Source: Clostridiales bacterium UBA4080 (GTDB lineage Bacteria; Bacillota; Clostridia; Lachnospirales; Vallitaleaceae). From it: 28,030 nt of DNA. Positions 8,647-16,892 of the stretch are shown one piece after another. The notes beneath the pieces were generated by a model. The model was not told the DNA's origin and did not search any database. It was given only the letters and a program-made list of their open reading frames with translations. Location of the stretch: NCBI GenBank assembly GCA_002381865.1, contig DFYO01000022.1:1-28030 (forward strand), read 5' to 3'. Every line of letters begins with the position of its first letter. Position 1 is the first letter of the stretch. Position numbers and translations under genes: made by a program.

Positions 8647-9000
8647 ATGGACAATCCGTTAAACAGCATTAAATCCCTCTCAAAAAATCATTTATACCGA
8701 CAATTAATATCAAGCGCCATTGATTCTTTAAACAATAATAATTATGATGAGGCTGAAGCTTTTGCTGTTAAAGCAATTGCTATTGATTGTAATCTTCCTG
8801 ATGCACACAACCTGCTAGGTGCAATATATGAACTTAAGGGCGATAATATCCATGCTGAAAGGCATTATCTTGCTGCTAATTCATTAGATCCTACATATTT
8901 ACCAGCAATAAGAAATATCAGAAGACTAACAACATTTTCATTTCAGCACAAGCGTATACATCCTGATTTAGGTAACGAAAAGCTGACAATTCTTGAATAA
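8647..9000 (+). CDS. Small TPR-repeat protein leading the Trk operon
   Basis: 117 residues from the ATG at 8647. A GTG at 8638 is in frame, but it forms part of the GAGGTG ribosome-binding site (8635-8640), so the ATG seven bases further on is preferred. The centre (about 17-84) reads as two tetratricopeptide-like helical pairs, with the typical A..A...P..A.N.LG.IY...G....A..HY..A..LDP pattern. It is soluble with no signal peptide. It is 21 bases upstream of the first trkA gene and presumably co-transcribed. TPR proteins mediate protein contacts. A role as adaptor or assembly factor for the TrkA/TrkH complex is inference. Confidence 0.75.
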   Translation: MDNPLNSIKSLSKNHLYRQLISSAIDSLNNNNYDEAEAFAVKAIAIDCNLPDAHNLLGAIYELKGDNIHAERHYLAANSLDPTYLPAIRNIRRLTTFSFQHKRIHPDLGNEKLTILE

Positions 9001-9021
9001 ATTTTATAAGAAGGTGATTTT

Positions 9022-9660
9022 ATGAATATAATTATAGCTGGCTGTGGCAGATTAGGAAGCAATCTGGCTTTAGAGCTATCTAATCTTGGCCACAATATAT
9101 CGATAATTGACCATATACCTGAACACCTTGAACAACTGGGTTCAGGCTTTAATGGAAAAACAATTAGAGGCGTCGAATTTGATAATGATAATCTGCTTGA
9201 AGCTGGGATCAATGAAGCAGATTCGCTTCTTGCTGTACATCAAGATGATAATATTAATATTACAGTATCTCTTATTGCTAGTAGAATTTATAAGGTTCCT
9301 CATATTATTGCACGTGTTAATGATCCAAACAAAAAATATATCTATGATAATTTTTGTATTAGTACAATTAACCCTGTAGAACTCGGTGTAAAAATAATAA
9401 AAAACCGATTGACTATGAACTCTCTTGATATTGTTGCAACATTAGATAAGGACTATGAAATAATAGAATTGACGTTTAACAAAAATAAACCATTTTTAAT
9501 TAGTGAAATTGAAAATACTTATAAATGTGTTATATCAGGAATAGTAAAAAGTAGTACCATTTTCATCCCTCAAAAAACTGATATTGTTAATAGGGGTGAC
9601 CGAATAATTTGCACGCTTGAAAAAAAGAATGCCGAAAAACTATTTTCTGCATTGTCATAG
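9022..9660 (+). CDS. TrkA/KtrA-type potassium channel regulatory subunit, first copy
   Basis: 212 residues. The RCK/TrkA_N Rossmann domain starts at residue 1 with IIIAGCGRLG (GxGxxG), followed by an acidic residue after strand 2 (IID), as expected for a NAD-type nucleotide site. TrkA_C occupies the last 75 or so residues. The single N+C layout equals half of E. coli TrkA, which carries the unit twice. Such proteins form cytoplasmic rings that gate TrkH/KtrB channels in response to nucleotides and, in some relatives, c-di-AMP. The start has AGAAGGTGA. Thirteen bases separate it from the second copy. Confidence 0.88.
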   Translation: MNIIIAGCGRLGSNLALELSNLGHNISIIDHIPEHLEQLGSGFNGKTIRGVEFDNDNLLEAGINEADSLLAVHQDDNINITVSLIASRIYKVPHIIARVNDPNKKYIYDNFCISTINPVELGVKIIKNRLTMNSLDIVATLDKDYEIIELTFNKNKPFLISEIENTYKCVISGIVKSSTIFIPQKTDIVNRGDRIICTLEKKNAEKLFSALS

Positions 9661-9673
9661 GAGATGAACTAAA

Positions 9674-10366
9674 ATGAAATCAATAATTATAGGCGGAGGC
9701 AAGGTAGGTTATTTTCTATTAAAAACTCTAACCGAAAAAAAATATGATGTAGTATTAATAGAACGTGATAAAAATAAATGCTATCAAATTGCAGATGATC
9801 TTAATGCTATTATTATTCACGGAGACGGAACCGATTTAGAGGTCTTAAATGATGCTGGTATTGATGAAGCGGAAATAATTGCTGCAGTTACTGGAAATGA
9901 TGAAGAAAACTTTATTATATGTCAAATCGCTAAATTTCATTATAATATCAACAAAACCATTGCAAGAATCAATAATCCTAAAAATAAATGTATTTTCAGG
10001 GAGCTAGGCGTCGATTTAACTGTCTGCAGCACTGAGGTTATCGCCAATTTAATTGAATCCGAATTTGAAAAAGATCATTTTAAAATTATTCAGACCTTCG
10101 AAAGAGGAAATCTAATTCTATCAGAGGTTATCATCGAAAAATCTTCACCTTGGTGTAATAAAATAATCAAAGAGCTCAAATTACCTCGAGAGTGTGTTTT
10201 GGTTTCGATAATTCGAAACGAAAAAATCATTTATCCCAATGGCAATGTAATTATTTTGGAAAATGACAGGGTGCTAGTTACAACAAATACTGATGCTCTT
10301 GTGTTACTCAAAAATCAGTTTTCAAATTCAAAGCATAGGTCAAACGGTATGGAGATGATATTATGA
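9674..10366 (+). CDS. TrkA/KtrA-type potassium channel regulatory subunit, second copy
   Basis: 230 residues, again TrkA_N plus TrkA_C. The nucleotide-binding loop reads IIIGGGKVG, and the acidic residue after strand 2 is Glu (LIERD). The sequence is clearly diverged from the first copy, so this is not a recent duplication. Its stop codon overlaps the trkH start (ATGA, 10363-10366). Two different half-size TrkA proteins beside one channel suggest a mixed ring resembling a split E. coli TrkA. That pairing is inference. Confidence 0.88.
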   Translation: MKSIIIGGGKVGYFLLKTLTEKKYDVVLIERDKNKCYQIADDLNAIIIHGDGTDLEVLNDAGIDEAEIIAAVTGNDEENFIICQIAKFHYNINKTIARINNPKNKCIFRELGVDLTVCSTEVIANLIESEFEKDHFKIIQTFERGNLILSEVIIEKSSPWCNKIIKELKLPRECVLVSIIRNEKIIYPNGNVIILENDRVLVTTNTDALVLLKNQFSNSKHRSNGMEMIL

Positions 10367-11892
10367 ATACCTTAACATCAAAGCAATACAATTATAGAAT
10401 CATTTGTTATTATTCTGGATATATTGTTATAGGAACTGCTCTCTTGATGTTAATTCCAGTTATTGTAGCACTTTTATTCAGAGAATTCGAGCCAATGCTT
10501 GACTTTATTATTGCTTTTACCAGTTCATTATTTTCAGGTTTACTCTTAGTTAATATTGGAATTAAAGCTCTCCCCAACAAGAAATCTCTTCAGTGGAAAC
10601 ATGGTTTTATCATTGTAGCCTTATCTTGGTTGATTATAACCTTGCTTTCAGCGATTCCTTATAGGCTTAGTGGTCACAGTATGAGCTATCTTGATGCATG
10701 CTTTGATGTAATGAGTGGTCTGACTACTACAGGAGTTGTTTTACTTCAGGATATTGATCACATTTCTTTAAGCTTAAATACCTGGCGTCATATTTTAACC
10801 TTTATAGGTGGTCAAGGAGTTGTGGTACTAGCTTTAACCTTTCTTGTTCATCAAATTGGCGGAGGCTATAAAATATATGTTGGTGAAGCTAAAGATATTG
10901 AATTAGCACCAAATGTAAGAAATACGGCACGAATAATATGGAAAATTAGCTTATACTATCTTCTAATAGGAACTATTATTTTGTGGATAATTGGAATTTT
11001 CATCGGTCTTAACCCTTTATCTTCATTTTTTCATGCTATTTTTATGTTTGTATCCTCTTGGAGCACTGGCGGTTTTTCTCCTATGTCTCAAAACATTATG
11101 TATTATCACAGTTTTATATATGAAACAGCTACCCTTTTATTATTTATTCTTGGCTCTCTCAATTTTGGAATACATTATGCTGTAATTAAAAACAACAAAA
11201 AAGAAATTTATAAAAACATTGAAATCCAAAGCTTTTTCATAACCTCTGTATTAGCTTGTTCTTTGATTGCAATTTCTCTTTTCCGCTCAGGTGTATATAC
11301 AGATTCATTAACTATCTTTCGAAGAGTAGTTTTTAATATACTATCTGCACACACTACTACTGGTCTTGGATCAGTTTATGCACAGGATTTTGCTCGTGAT
11401 TGGGGAAGCTTTGCTTTATTAATTATGATTATTTCTATGTTGATTGGAGGCTCTGCATGTTCAACCGCTGGAGGTTTTAAAGGTCTCAGAGTTGGAATTT
11501 TAGTAAAAGGGTTGATTTCTGATATTAAAAAAGCCCTTGCTTCCGAAAGAAACATTCACTCTTTTAAATATCACTATTTCAAAGATCAAGTATTGGATGA
11601 TAAGGTTATAAAATCCTCTGCCTTAATAATAATTTGTTATATAACTACCTTTACAATCGGAACACTATTGTCAACTTTTTATGGCTATCCCTTTTTAGAA
11701 TCAGCATTTGAATCAGCCTCAGTAACCGGTAATGTAGGTCTTAGTATTGGAATTATTTCTCCAAGCATTCCTTCATTGCTAAAATACTATTATATTTTCA
11801 CAATGTTTATTGGAAGGCTCGAGTTTCTGTCTGTCTTTGTTCTTATTGGCTATATTATAGGAGGTGTAACTAAACTATGGAAAAAAAGATAA
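10363..11892 (+). CDS. trkH: TrkH/KtrB-type potassium uptake channel
   Basis: 509 residues, strongly hydrophobic, with about ten predicted membrane segments. The four selectivity-filter loops can be followed: SGLTTTGVV, SSWSTGGFS, SAHTTTGLG and SVTGNVGLS, each with the conserved Gly. The intramembrane-gate signature GGSACSTAGG(F)K precedes the fourth unit. Length fits TrkH better than the shorter KtrB. It would carry potassium uptake gated by the two TrkA proteins encoded just upstream. A GGAG site lies inside the end of the second trkA gene. The last 16 bases overlap the next gene. Confidence 0.9.
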   Translation: MNTLTSKQYNYRIICYYSGYIVIGTALLMLIPVIVALLFREFEPMLDFIIAFTSSLFSGLLLVNIGIKALPNKKSLQWKHGFIIVALSWLIITLLSAIPYRLSGHSMSYLDACFDVMSGLTTTGVVLLQDIDHISLSLNTWRHILTFIGGQGVVVLALTFLVHQIGGGYKIYVGEAKDIELAPNVRNTARIIWKISLYYLLIGTIILWIIGIFIGLNPLSSFFHAIFMFVSSWSTGGFSPMSQNIMYYHSFIYETATLLLFILGSLNFGIHYAVIKNNKKEIYKNIEIQSFFITSVLACSLIAISLFRSGVYTDSLTIFRRVVFNILSAHTTTGLGSVYAQDFARDWGSFALLIMIISMLIGGSACSTAGGFKGLRVGILVKGLISDIKKALASERNIHSFKYHYFKDQVLDDKVIKSSALIIICYITTFTIGTLLSTFYGYPFLESAFESASVTGNVGLSIGIISPSIPSLLKYYYIFTMFIGRLEFLSVFVLIGYIIGGVTKLWKKR

Positions 11893-12365
11893 TTTTTTTC
11901 TTCATTTTATTCACATTAGTTTTCTGCAATACCATTTCTTATGCAAATGATGCACCTGTGGTACACATAAAAGATTTGCTCGATAATCCTACTTTATACA
12001 ATAACAAATCAATTACTCTTGTAGCCGAAGTTATTGGTGAAGCACTCGAACGCGGTAATTTTTCTTGGGTAAATATATCTGATGATACAGGTGCAATCGG
12101 TTTGTGGTTAACAAAAAAAGACTCTTTAATAATCAAATCCTTTGGCAGCTACAAATCCAAAGGAGATTTAGTGAAAATAACCGGTATATATAACGAATCT
12201 TGCCGTCAGCATGATGGCGACACAGATATTCATGTATCTACAATTCTTATTTCTGCTCCTGGGAAAACAAACCTGTTATCTGTTTCTCCTAATAAAATCA
12301 AAATTGCAGCCTTTATGATATTTTTATGTATAATAAATTATTTTGTATTCAAAAAAAATACTTAG
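11877..12365 (+). CDS. Membrane-anchored extracytoplasmic OB-fold-like protein, last gene of the Trk operon
   Basis: 162 residues. A cleavable-looking signal peptide ends at about SYA (residue 23). It is followed by an OB-fold-like domain (about 30-130), recognisable from the pattern LYNNKSITLVAEVIGEA, then WVNISDDTGAIGLW, then KGDLVKITGIY. A C-terminal hydrophobic helix (about 143-157) ends in FKKNT. The predicted topology is an external domain tethered to the membrane. It starts inside trkH (16-base overlap) behind GGAGGTG, so translation is coupled. OB folds bind oligonucleotides, sugars or metals; which applies outside the cell is unknown. Its partner is probably the channel or the wall. 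Its stop codon lies within the terminator palindrome. Confidence 0.7.
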   Translation: MEKKIIFFFILFTLVFCNTISYANDAPVVHIKDLLDNPTLYNNKSITLVAEVIGEALERGNFSWVNISDDTGAIGLWLTKKDSLIIKSFGSYKSKGDLVKITGIYNESCRQHDGDTDIHVSTILISAPGKTNLLSVSPNKIKIAAFMIFLCIINYFVFKKNT

Positions 12366-12386
12366 AGATAGTATCTCTAAGTATTT
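12356..12386. terminator. Shared convergent terminator between the Trk and arginine operons
   Basis: A near-perfect 31-base palindrome (15 bases, one central base, 15 bases; core ACTTAGAGATA) spans the TAG stop of the OB-fold gene and ends just before the proA stop. On the minus strand it is followed by a run of eight T, a strong terminator for the arg-car-proA operon. On the plus strand the T-run is short and interrupted, so it should work less well for the Trk operon. Confidence 0.85.
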
Positions 12387-12390
12387 ATCA

Positions 12391-13686
12391 TTATAGCGAA
12401 AACGGTTTATTTAAGCTTTTATGTGTAAAGTGTTTGCTTCCCTCTGCATAGTCTTTGACTATATGGCCTTTTCCAATAAGCTTATATTTGTAAATCAGCA
12501 AGCCCTCTAATCCTACCGGACCCCTTGCATGAATTTTGTTAGTACTTACACCTACTTCTGCTCCGAATCCGTATCTTAATCCGTCACTAAATCTGGTTGA
12601 GCAATTCAAAAACACATTTCCTGAGTCCACCAGCGTCATAAATAATTCTGCCTTTTCCATATTCTCAGTAATAATAGCATCTGTATGTCCTGAACCATAT
12701 TTGTTAATATGCTCTATTGCCTCTTCCATGCTTTCAACAACCTTAATTGAAATACCATAGTCCAGATATTCTGTTTTATAGGTTGTTTCATCTGCTAAAT
12801 TACAATCAATAATTGCTGCTGTTTTTTCACATCCATATATTTCCACATTAAATTTTATAAATTCATCTCTGATTGCAGGAAGAAATTGCTTTGCAGCTTC
12901 CTGATGAATCAAAAGAGTTTCTGTCGCATTGCATACTGCTACATACTGAGTTTTAGAATCTAGAACAATATTTAGTGCCTTTTGCATATCTGCCTGACTA
13001 TCAACATAGCAATGACAAATCCCATCAGCATGTCCCATAACTGGTATGTTAGAATTTTCCATTATGTACTTAACAAAAGAATTGGAGCCCCTTGGTATTA
13101 TAAGGTCAATCGACTCATCCTCTTTAAGCATCGCCGAAACATCCTCTCTGGTTTCAAGTAGCTGTATCCATCCTCTTGGTATTCCTGCCTTATATGATGC
13201 TTCCTCAATAACTTCAGCTAGTATTTTATTAGTTTCTTTGGCTTCACTTCCACCCTTTAATAACACAGCATTACCGCTTTTTAGACATAATGCCGCTATC
13301 TGAACTAAAGCATCTGGTCTTGATTCAAAAATAATACCTATTACTCCAATCGGGCAGCTTACCTTATATAGTTCTAGCCCTGTATCTATTTCAGTTGAAA
13401 GCAAGGTTTTTCCTACTGGCTCTTCAAGTAATATAAGGCTATTAATACCCTCTACAACCAAATTGATTTTATCCAAGTCGAATTTCAATCTTTTCAGCAG
13501 TGGAAGCTCAAGATTTTCCTTTTCACTTCTTTCTAAATCTATAGTATTTGCCTTCAAAATAGCGTTTTTCTTCTCAATTAGCGCTTCTGCTATTAGCTTG
13601 AGCGCATTATTCTTTTGCTGGGAATTCAAGCCCGCCATTTGTATAGATGCATGCTTTGCATTTTTTGCCATTTCCTTAATAGACAT
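12391..13686 (-). CDS. proA: Gamma-glutamyl phosphate reductase (glutamate-5-semialdehyde dehydrogenase)
   Basis: 431 residues from the ATG at 13686, with GGAGG before it. An upstream in-frame start (13716) would overlap carB and lacks a site of its own. The protein has the ALDH-like fold. CPIGVIGIIFESRPDALVQI (111-130) is a ProA signature, and AVCNATETLLI carries catalytic Cys252. It reduces glutamyl-5-phosphate with NADPH to glutamate semialdehyde, the second step of proline synthesis. It is 13 bases after carB, so it is the last gene of the arginine/carbamoyl phosphate operon. Its usual partner proB is absent from the window. Confidence 0.95.
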   Translation of the reverse strand: MSIKEMAKNAKHASIQMAGLNSQQKNNALKLIAEALIEKKNAILKANTIDLERSEKENLELPLLKRLKFDLDKINLVVEGINSLILLEEPVGKTLLSTEIDTGLELYKVSCPIGVIGIIFESRPDALVQIAALCLKSGNAVLLKGGSEAKETNKILAEVIEEASYKAGIPRGWIQLLETREDVSAMLKEDESIDLIIPRGSNSFVKYIMENSNIPVMGHADGICHCYVDSQADMQKALNIVLDSKTQYVAVCNATETLLIHQEAAKQFLPAIRDEFIKFNVEIYGCEKTAAIIDCNLADETTYKTEYLDYGISIKVVESMEEAIEHINKYGSGHTDAIITENMEKAELFMTLVDSGNVFLNCSTRFSDGLRYGFGAEVGVSTNKIHARGPVGLEGLLIYKYKLIGKGHIVKDYAEGSKHFTHKSLNKPFSL

Positions 13687-13699
13687 TTTGTACCTCCAT

Positions 13700-16600
13700 C
13701 TACCTATAAAATTCAATGCCCTCGTAAGTCATGGAATCTTTCTTCAAATATGTATCCATAGCTTTAATATAAGCATTCACTGTATCATAACATGTAAAAC
13801 AAGGTACTTTCAAGTGCTCTGCCAAATTTCTTATCTTGAATCCGCTTCTTCTGATATCTTTACCTTTTGTAGGAAGGTTGATAACCATTGCAAGCTCTTT
13901 GTTTTTCATCATGTCATAAATGCCGCTTATGTTATTTTTGTCAATTTCTGTTGAATTAACGCCATTTGCATTCAAAAACGCATTTGTATGCTTGCTTGCA
14001 ATAATTTCAAAGCCTTTTTTCTGCAGCATTTTTGCAAAAGGCAGACCTTCTTGCTTTGCTGAGTCGCTTAAAGAAAAGAGCACCTTCCCTTCCTCTCTAA
14101 ATACATATCCAGCTCCCAAAAATGCCTTCAGCATGGCTTTGCTGTAATCACAGTCAATTCCGAGTACTTCTCCTGTTGATTTCATTTCAGGCGTCAAGGC
14201 TACATCTACATCTGCAAGCTTTACAAAGGAAAACACGGGTGCTTTTACTGCAATAAGCTTTGTACTTTCGCTCAAGCCTATTCCATAAGGAAGGTCAGCT
14301 AGCTTATCTCCTAAAATAACCTGCATCGCTATCTTTACCATAGGAATTTTTGTAACCTTGCTTAAAATCGGCACTGTTCTTGATGCTCTAGGATTAACCT
14401 CGATAATATATACCTTTTCATCCTTAATAACAAATTGAATATTCATTAAGCCAATAACCTGTAATGCCTTAGCAATTTTTTCAGTATAATCAATAAGCAC
14501 CTTAATAATATCCTCTGAAAGATTTTGTGGTGGATAAACACAAAAGCTATCTCCTGAATGAACTCCTGTTCTTTCAATATGCTCCATAATTCCCGGAATT
14601 AATATATTATCTCTGTCTGCTATAGCATCAACCTCAACCTCAGTTCCTTCAATGTACTCGTCAATTAATATCGGATGCTCACTCGACAAAGCAGTAGCCT
14701 CATGTACATACGATTTAAGCTCTTCTTCATTTTTTACGACCATCATAGCTCTTCCTCCAATTACATAGGAAGGTCTTACAAGTACAGGATATCCTATTTC
14801 ATTGGCAGTCATAATAGCTTCTTTTATATTTGTTACAGCGCACCCCTTTGGCTGTGGTATATTAAGCTCTCTTAAAAGTCTTTCAAAGCTTTTTCTATCC
14901 TCAGCAAAATCAATTGAGTTCATAGAGGTTCCGAGTATCTGAACTCCTCTTTTAACAAGCTTAGGCGCAAGATTAATTGCAGTTTGTCCTCCAAACTGAA
15001 CAATTACTCCCTTTGGCATTTCTTTTCTGATAACATTGTATACATCCTCAATAAACAATGGTTCAAAATACAGCTTGTCTGAAATATCAAAATCCGTACT
15101 TACTGTCTCAGGATTATTATTAATAATAATTGACTCTAAACCAAGCTCCTGAATAGCCCAAACGGCATGTACTGAGCAGTAATCAAATTCTATTCCCTGC
15201 CCTATCCTGATAGGACCAGAACCGATTACTATTATTTTTTCCTTTTTACTTATTATATTTTCCTCTTCTTTTTCATAGGTAGAGTAGTAATAAGGGGTTT
15301 CTGATTCAAATTCTGCTGCGCAGGTATCTACCATTTTGTAAACCGGATACAAACCATGTGCTCTTCTAATTGTGTCCACCATATCATCACTGCTTACAGA
15401 AAGTGATTGGATTTCATAATCTGAAAATCCCATTCTTTCTGCTCTTTCAAGGAGCTCTCCAGTTAAAGGTTCTGATTCTAATCTATGCTCAATACGAATA
15501 ATATTATTAATTTTTTCTAAAAACCATATATCTACCTTTGTAATTTCATTTATTTCATCCACACTGATGCCTTTTCTTAACGCCTCAGCAATTAAAAATA
15601 TCCTTTCATCATCAACAGTATTAAGCTTTTCCTTTATTTCTTCTTTTGAAATAAGCTTTAATGAATCCTTCCTAAGACCAGTCTCTTTTCCCTCAAGAGA
15701 AATTACTGCCTTTAAAAGTGCACTTTCAAAGGTTCTGTCAATTGCCATAACCTCTCCTGTTGCCTTCATTTGTGTACCCAACGTCCTATTTGCATAATCG
15801 AATTTATCAAAGGGCCATTTTGGTATTTTTACAACCAAATAATCGAGGGCAGGTTCAAAGGATGCCTTTGTTTTTTTAGTAACTGCATTTGGAATTTCAT
15901 GCAAATTAAGCCCTACAGCAATTTTTGAGGCAATTTTTGCAATAGGATATCCCGCCGCTTTTGAAGCTAGTGCTGAAGAACGGCTCACTCTAGGATTTAC
16001 TTCAATTACAATATATTCTCTGCTATATGGGTTCAATGCAAATTGCACATTGCATCCCCCTTCTATTTTCAAAGCTCTAATAATTTTTAAAGAAGCTGTT
16101 CTAAGCATGTGATACTCTTCATCTGAAAGGGTTTGTGAAGGTGCTACAACAATACTATCTCCTGTATGGATTCCGACAGGATCGAGATTTTCCATATTAC
16201 AAATTATTATACAGGTGTCATTACTATCTCTCATTACTTCATATTCTACTTCTTTCCATCCAGCAACAGATTGCTCTAATAGTACCTGATTAATTCTGCT
16301 GTGCAATAGCCCTGTATGAAGTGTCTCTTTGAGTTCTTCAATGTTATTTACAATTCCTCCTCCAAGTCCTCCCAACGTATATGCAGGTCTTACAATTATT
16401 GGAAATCCGATATCATCAGCAATATCAATTCCATCCTGCATGCTTGTTACAATTGCACTTTTAGGAATTGGCTCTTTAATTTCCAGCATCAATTCTCTAA
16501 AGCTTTCTCTGTCCTCTGCTTTTTTGATAGCCTCTAAGGAGGTTCCTAATAGCTTTACATTGAATTTCTCTAATACTCCTGCTTCATTTAATTCAACTGC

Positions 16601-16891
16601 CATATTTAGACCAGTTTGTCCACCTAGTGTAGGTAGCAATCCATCCGGTCTTTCCTTATCTATTATATACGTTAATGCTTCCAAGGTAATTGGCTGAATA
16701 TAAACCTTATCTGCAATATTATCATCTGTCATAATTGTTGCCGGATTACTATTTACAAGTACAACCTCTATTCCTTCCTCTTTAAGAGACTGGCACGCTT
16801 GTGTTCCCGCATAATCAAATTCTGCCGCCTGACCAATAATAATCGGTCCCGATCCAACAACTAGTACTTTTTTTAAATTAGGATTTTTCAT
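13700..16891 (-). CDS. carB: Carbamoyl-phosphate synthase large subunit
   Basis: 1063 residues from the ATG at 16891. A GTG nine bases earlier is in frame but overlaps the carA stop, and the GGGTGA site is spaced for the ATG. It has two homologous ATP-grasp halves, each opening with a VGSGP.(I)IGQ(A/G).EFDY motif (about residues 10-25 and 553-570). The middle holds the oligomerisation domain, and the C-terminus the MGS-like allosteric domain (from about 920, with MVINLPTKGKD). It uses ammonia from CarA, bicarbonate and two ATP to make carbamoyl phosphate for arginine and pyrimidines. One base separates it from carA. Length and both halves are complete. Confidence 0.97.
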   Translation of the reverse strand: MKNPNLKKVLVVGSGPIIIGQAAEFDYAGTQACQSLKEEGIEVVLVNSNPATIMTDDNIADKVYIQPITLEALTYIIDKERPDGLLPTLGGQTGLNMAVELNEAGVLEKFNVKLLGTSLEAIKKAEDRESFRELMLEIKEPIPKSAIVTSMQDGIDIADDIGFPIIVRPAYTLGGLGGGIVNNIEELKETLHTGLLHSRINQVLLEQSVAGWKEVEYEVMRDSNDTCIIICNMENLDPVGIHTGDSIVVAPSQTLSDEEYHMLRTASLKIIRALKIEGGCNVQFALNPYSREYIVIEVNPRVSRSSALASKAAGYPIAKIASKIAVGLNLHEIPNAVTKKTKASFEPALDYLVVKIPKWPFDKFDYANRTLGTQMKATGEVMAIDRTFESALLKAVISLEGKETGLRKDSLKLISKEEIKEKLNTVDDERIFLIAEALRKGISVDEINEITKVDIWFLEKINNIIRIEHRLESEPLTGELLERAERMGFSDYEIQSLSVSSDDMVDTIRRAHGLYPVYKMVDTCAAEFESETPYYYSTYEKEEENIISKKEKIIVIGSGPIRIGQGIEFDYCSVHAVWAIQELGLESIIINNNPETVSTDFDISDKLYFEPLFIEDVYNVIRKEMPKGVIVQFGGQTAINLAPKLVKRGVQILGTSMNSIDFAEDRKSFERLLRELNIPQPKGCAVTNIKEAIMTANEIGYPVLVRPSYVIGGRAMMVVKNEEELKSYVHEATALSSEHPILIDEYIEGTEVEVDAIADRDNILIPGIMEHIERTGVHSGDSFCVYPPQNLSEDIIKVLIDYTEKIAKALQVIGLMNIQFVIKDEKVYIIEVNPRASRTVPILSKVTKIPMVKIAMQVILGDKLADLPYGIGLSESTKLIAVKAPVFSFVKLADVDVALTPEMKSTGEVLGIDCDYSKAMLKAFLGAGYVFREEGKVLFSLSDSAKQEGLPFAKMLQKKGFEIIASKHTNAFLNANGVNSTEIDKNNISGIYDMMKNKELAMVINLPTKGKDIRRSGFKIRNLAEHLKVPCFTCYDTVNAYIKAMDTYLKKDSMTYEGIEFYR

Positions 16892-16892
16892 A

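Noticed and set aside
8943..9212. Minus-strand ORF of 89 codons over the TPR/trkA junction.
   Set aside because: It is opposite two supported genes with good ribosome-binding sites and has none itself.
13463..13954. Plus-strand ORF of 163 codons across the proA/carB junction.
   Set aside because: It runs antisense to two certain genes, its Phe/Ser/Ile-rich translation is typical of reversed coding sequence, and it has no start signals.
16329..16697. Plus-strand ORF of 122 codons inside carB.
   Set aside because: It is the antisense shadow of the first ATP-grasp half of CarB.
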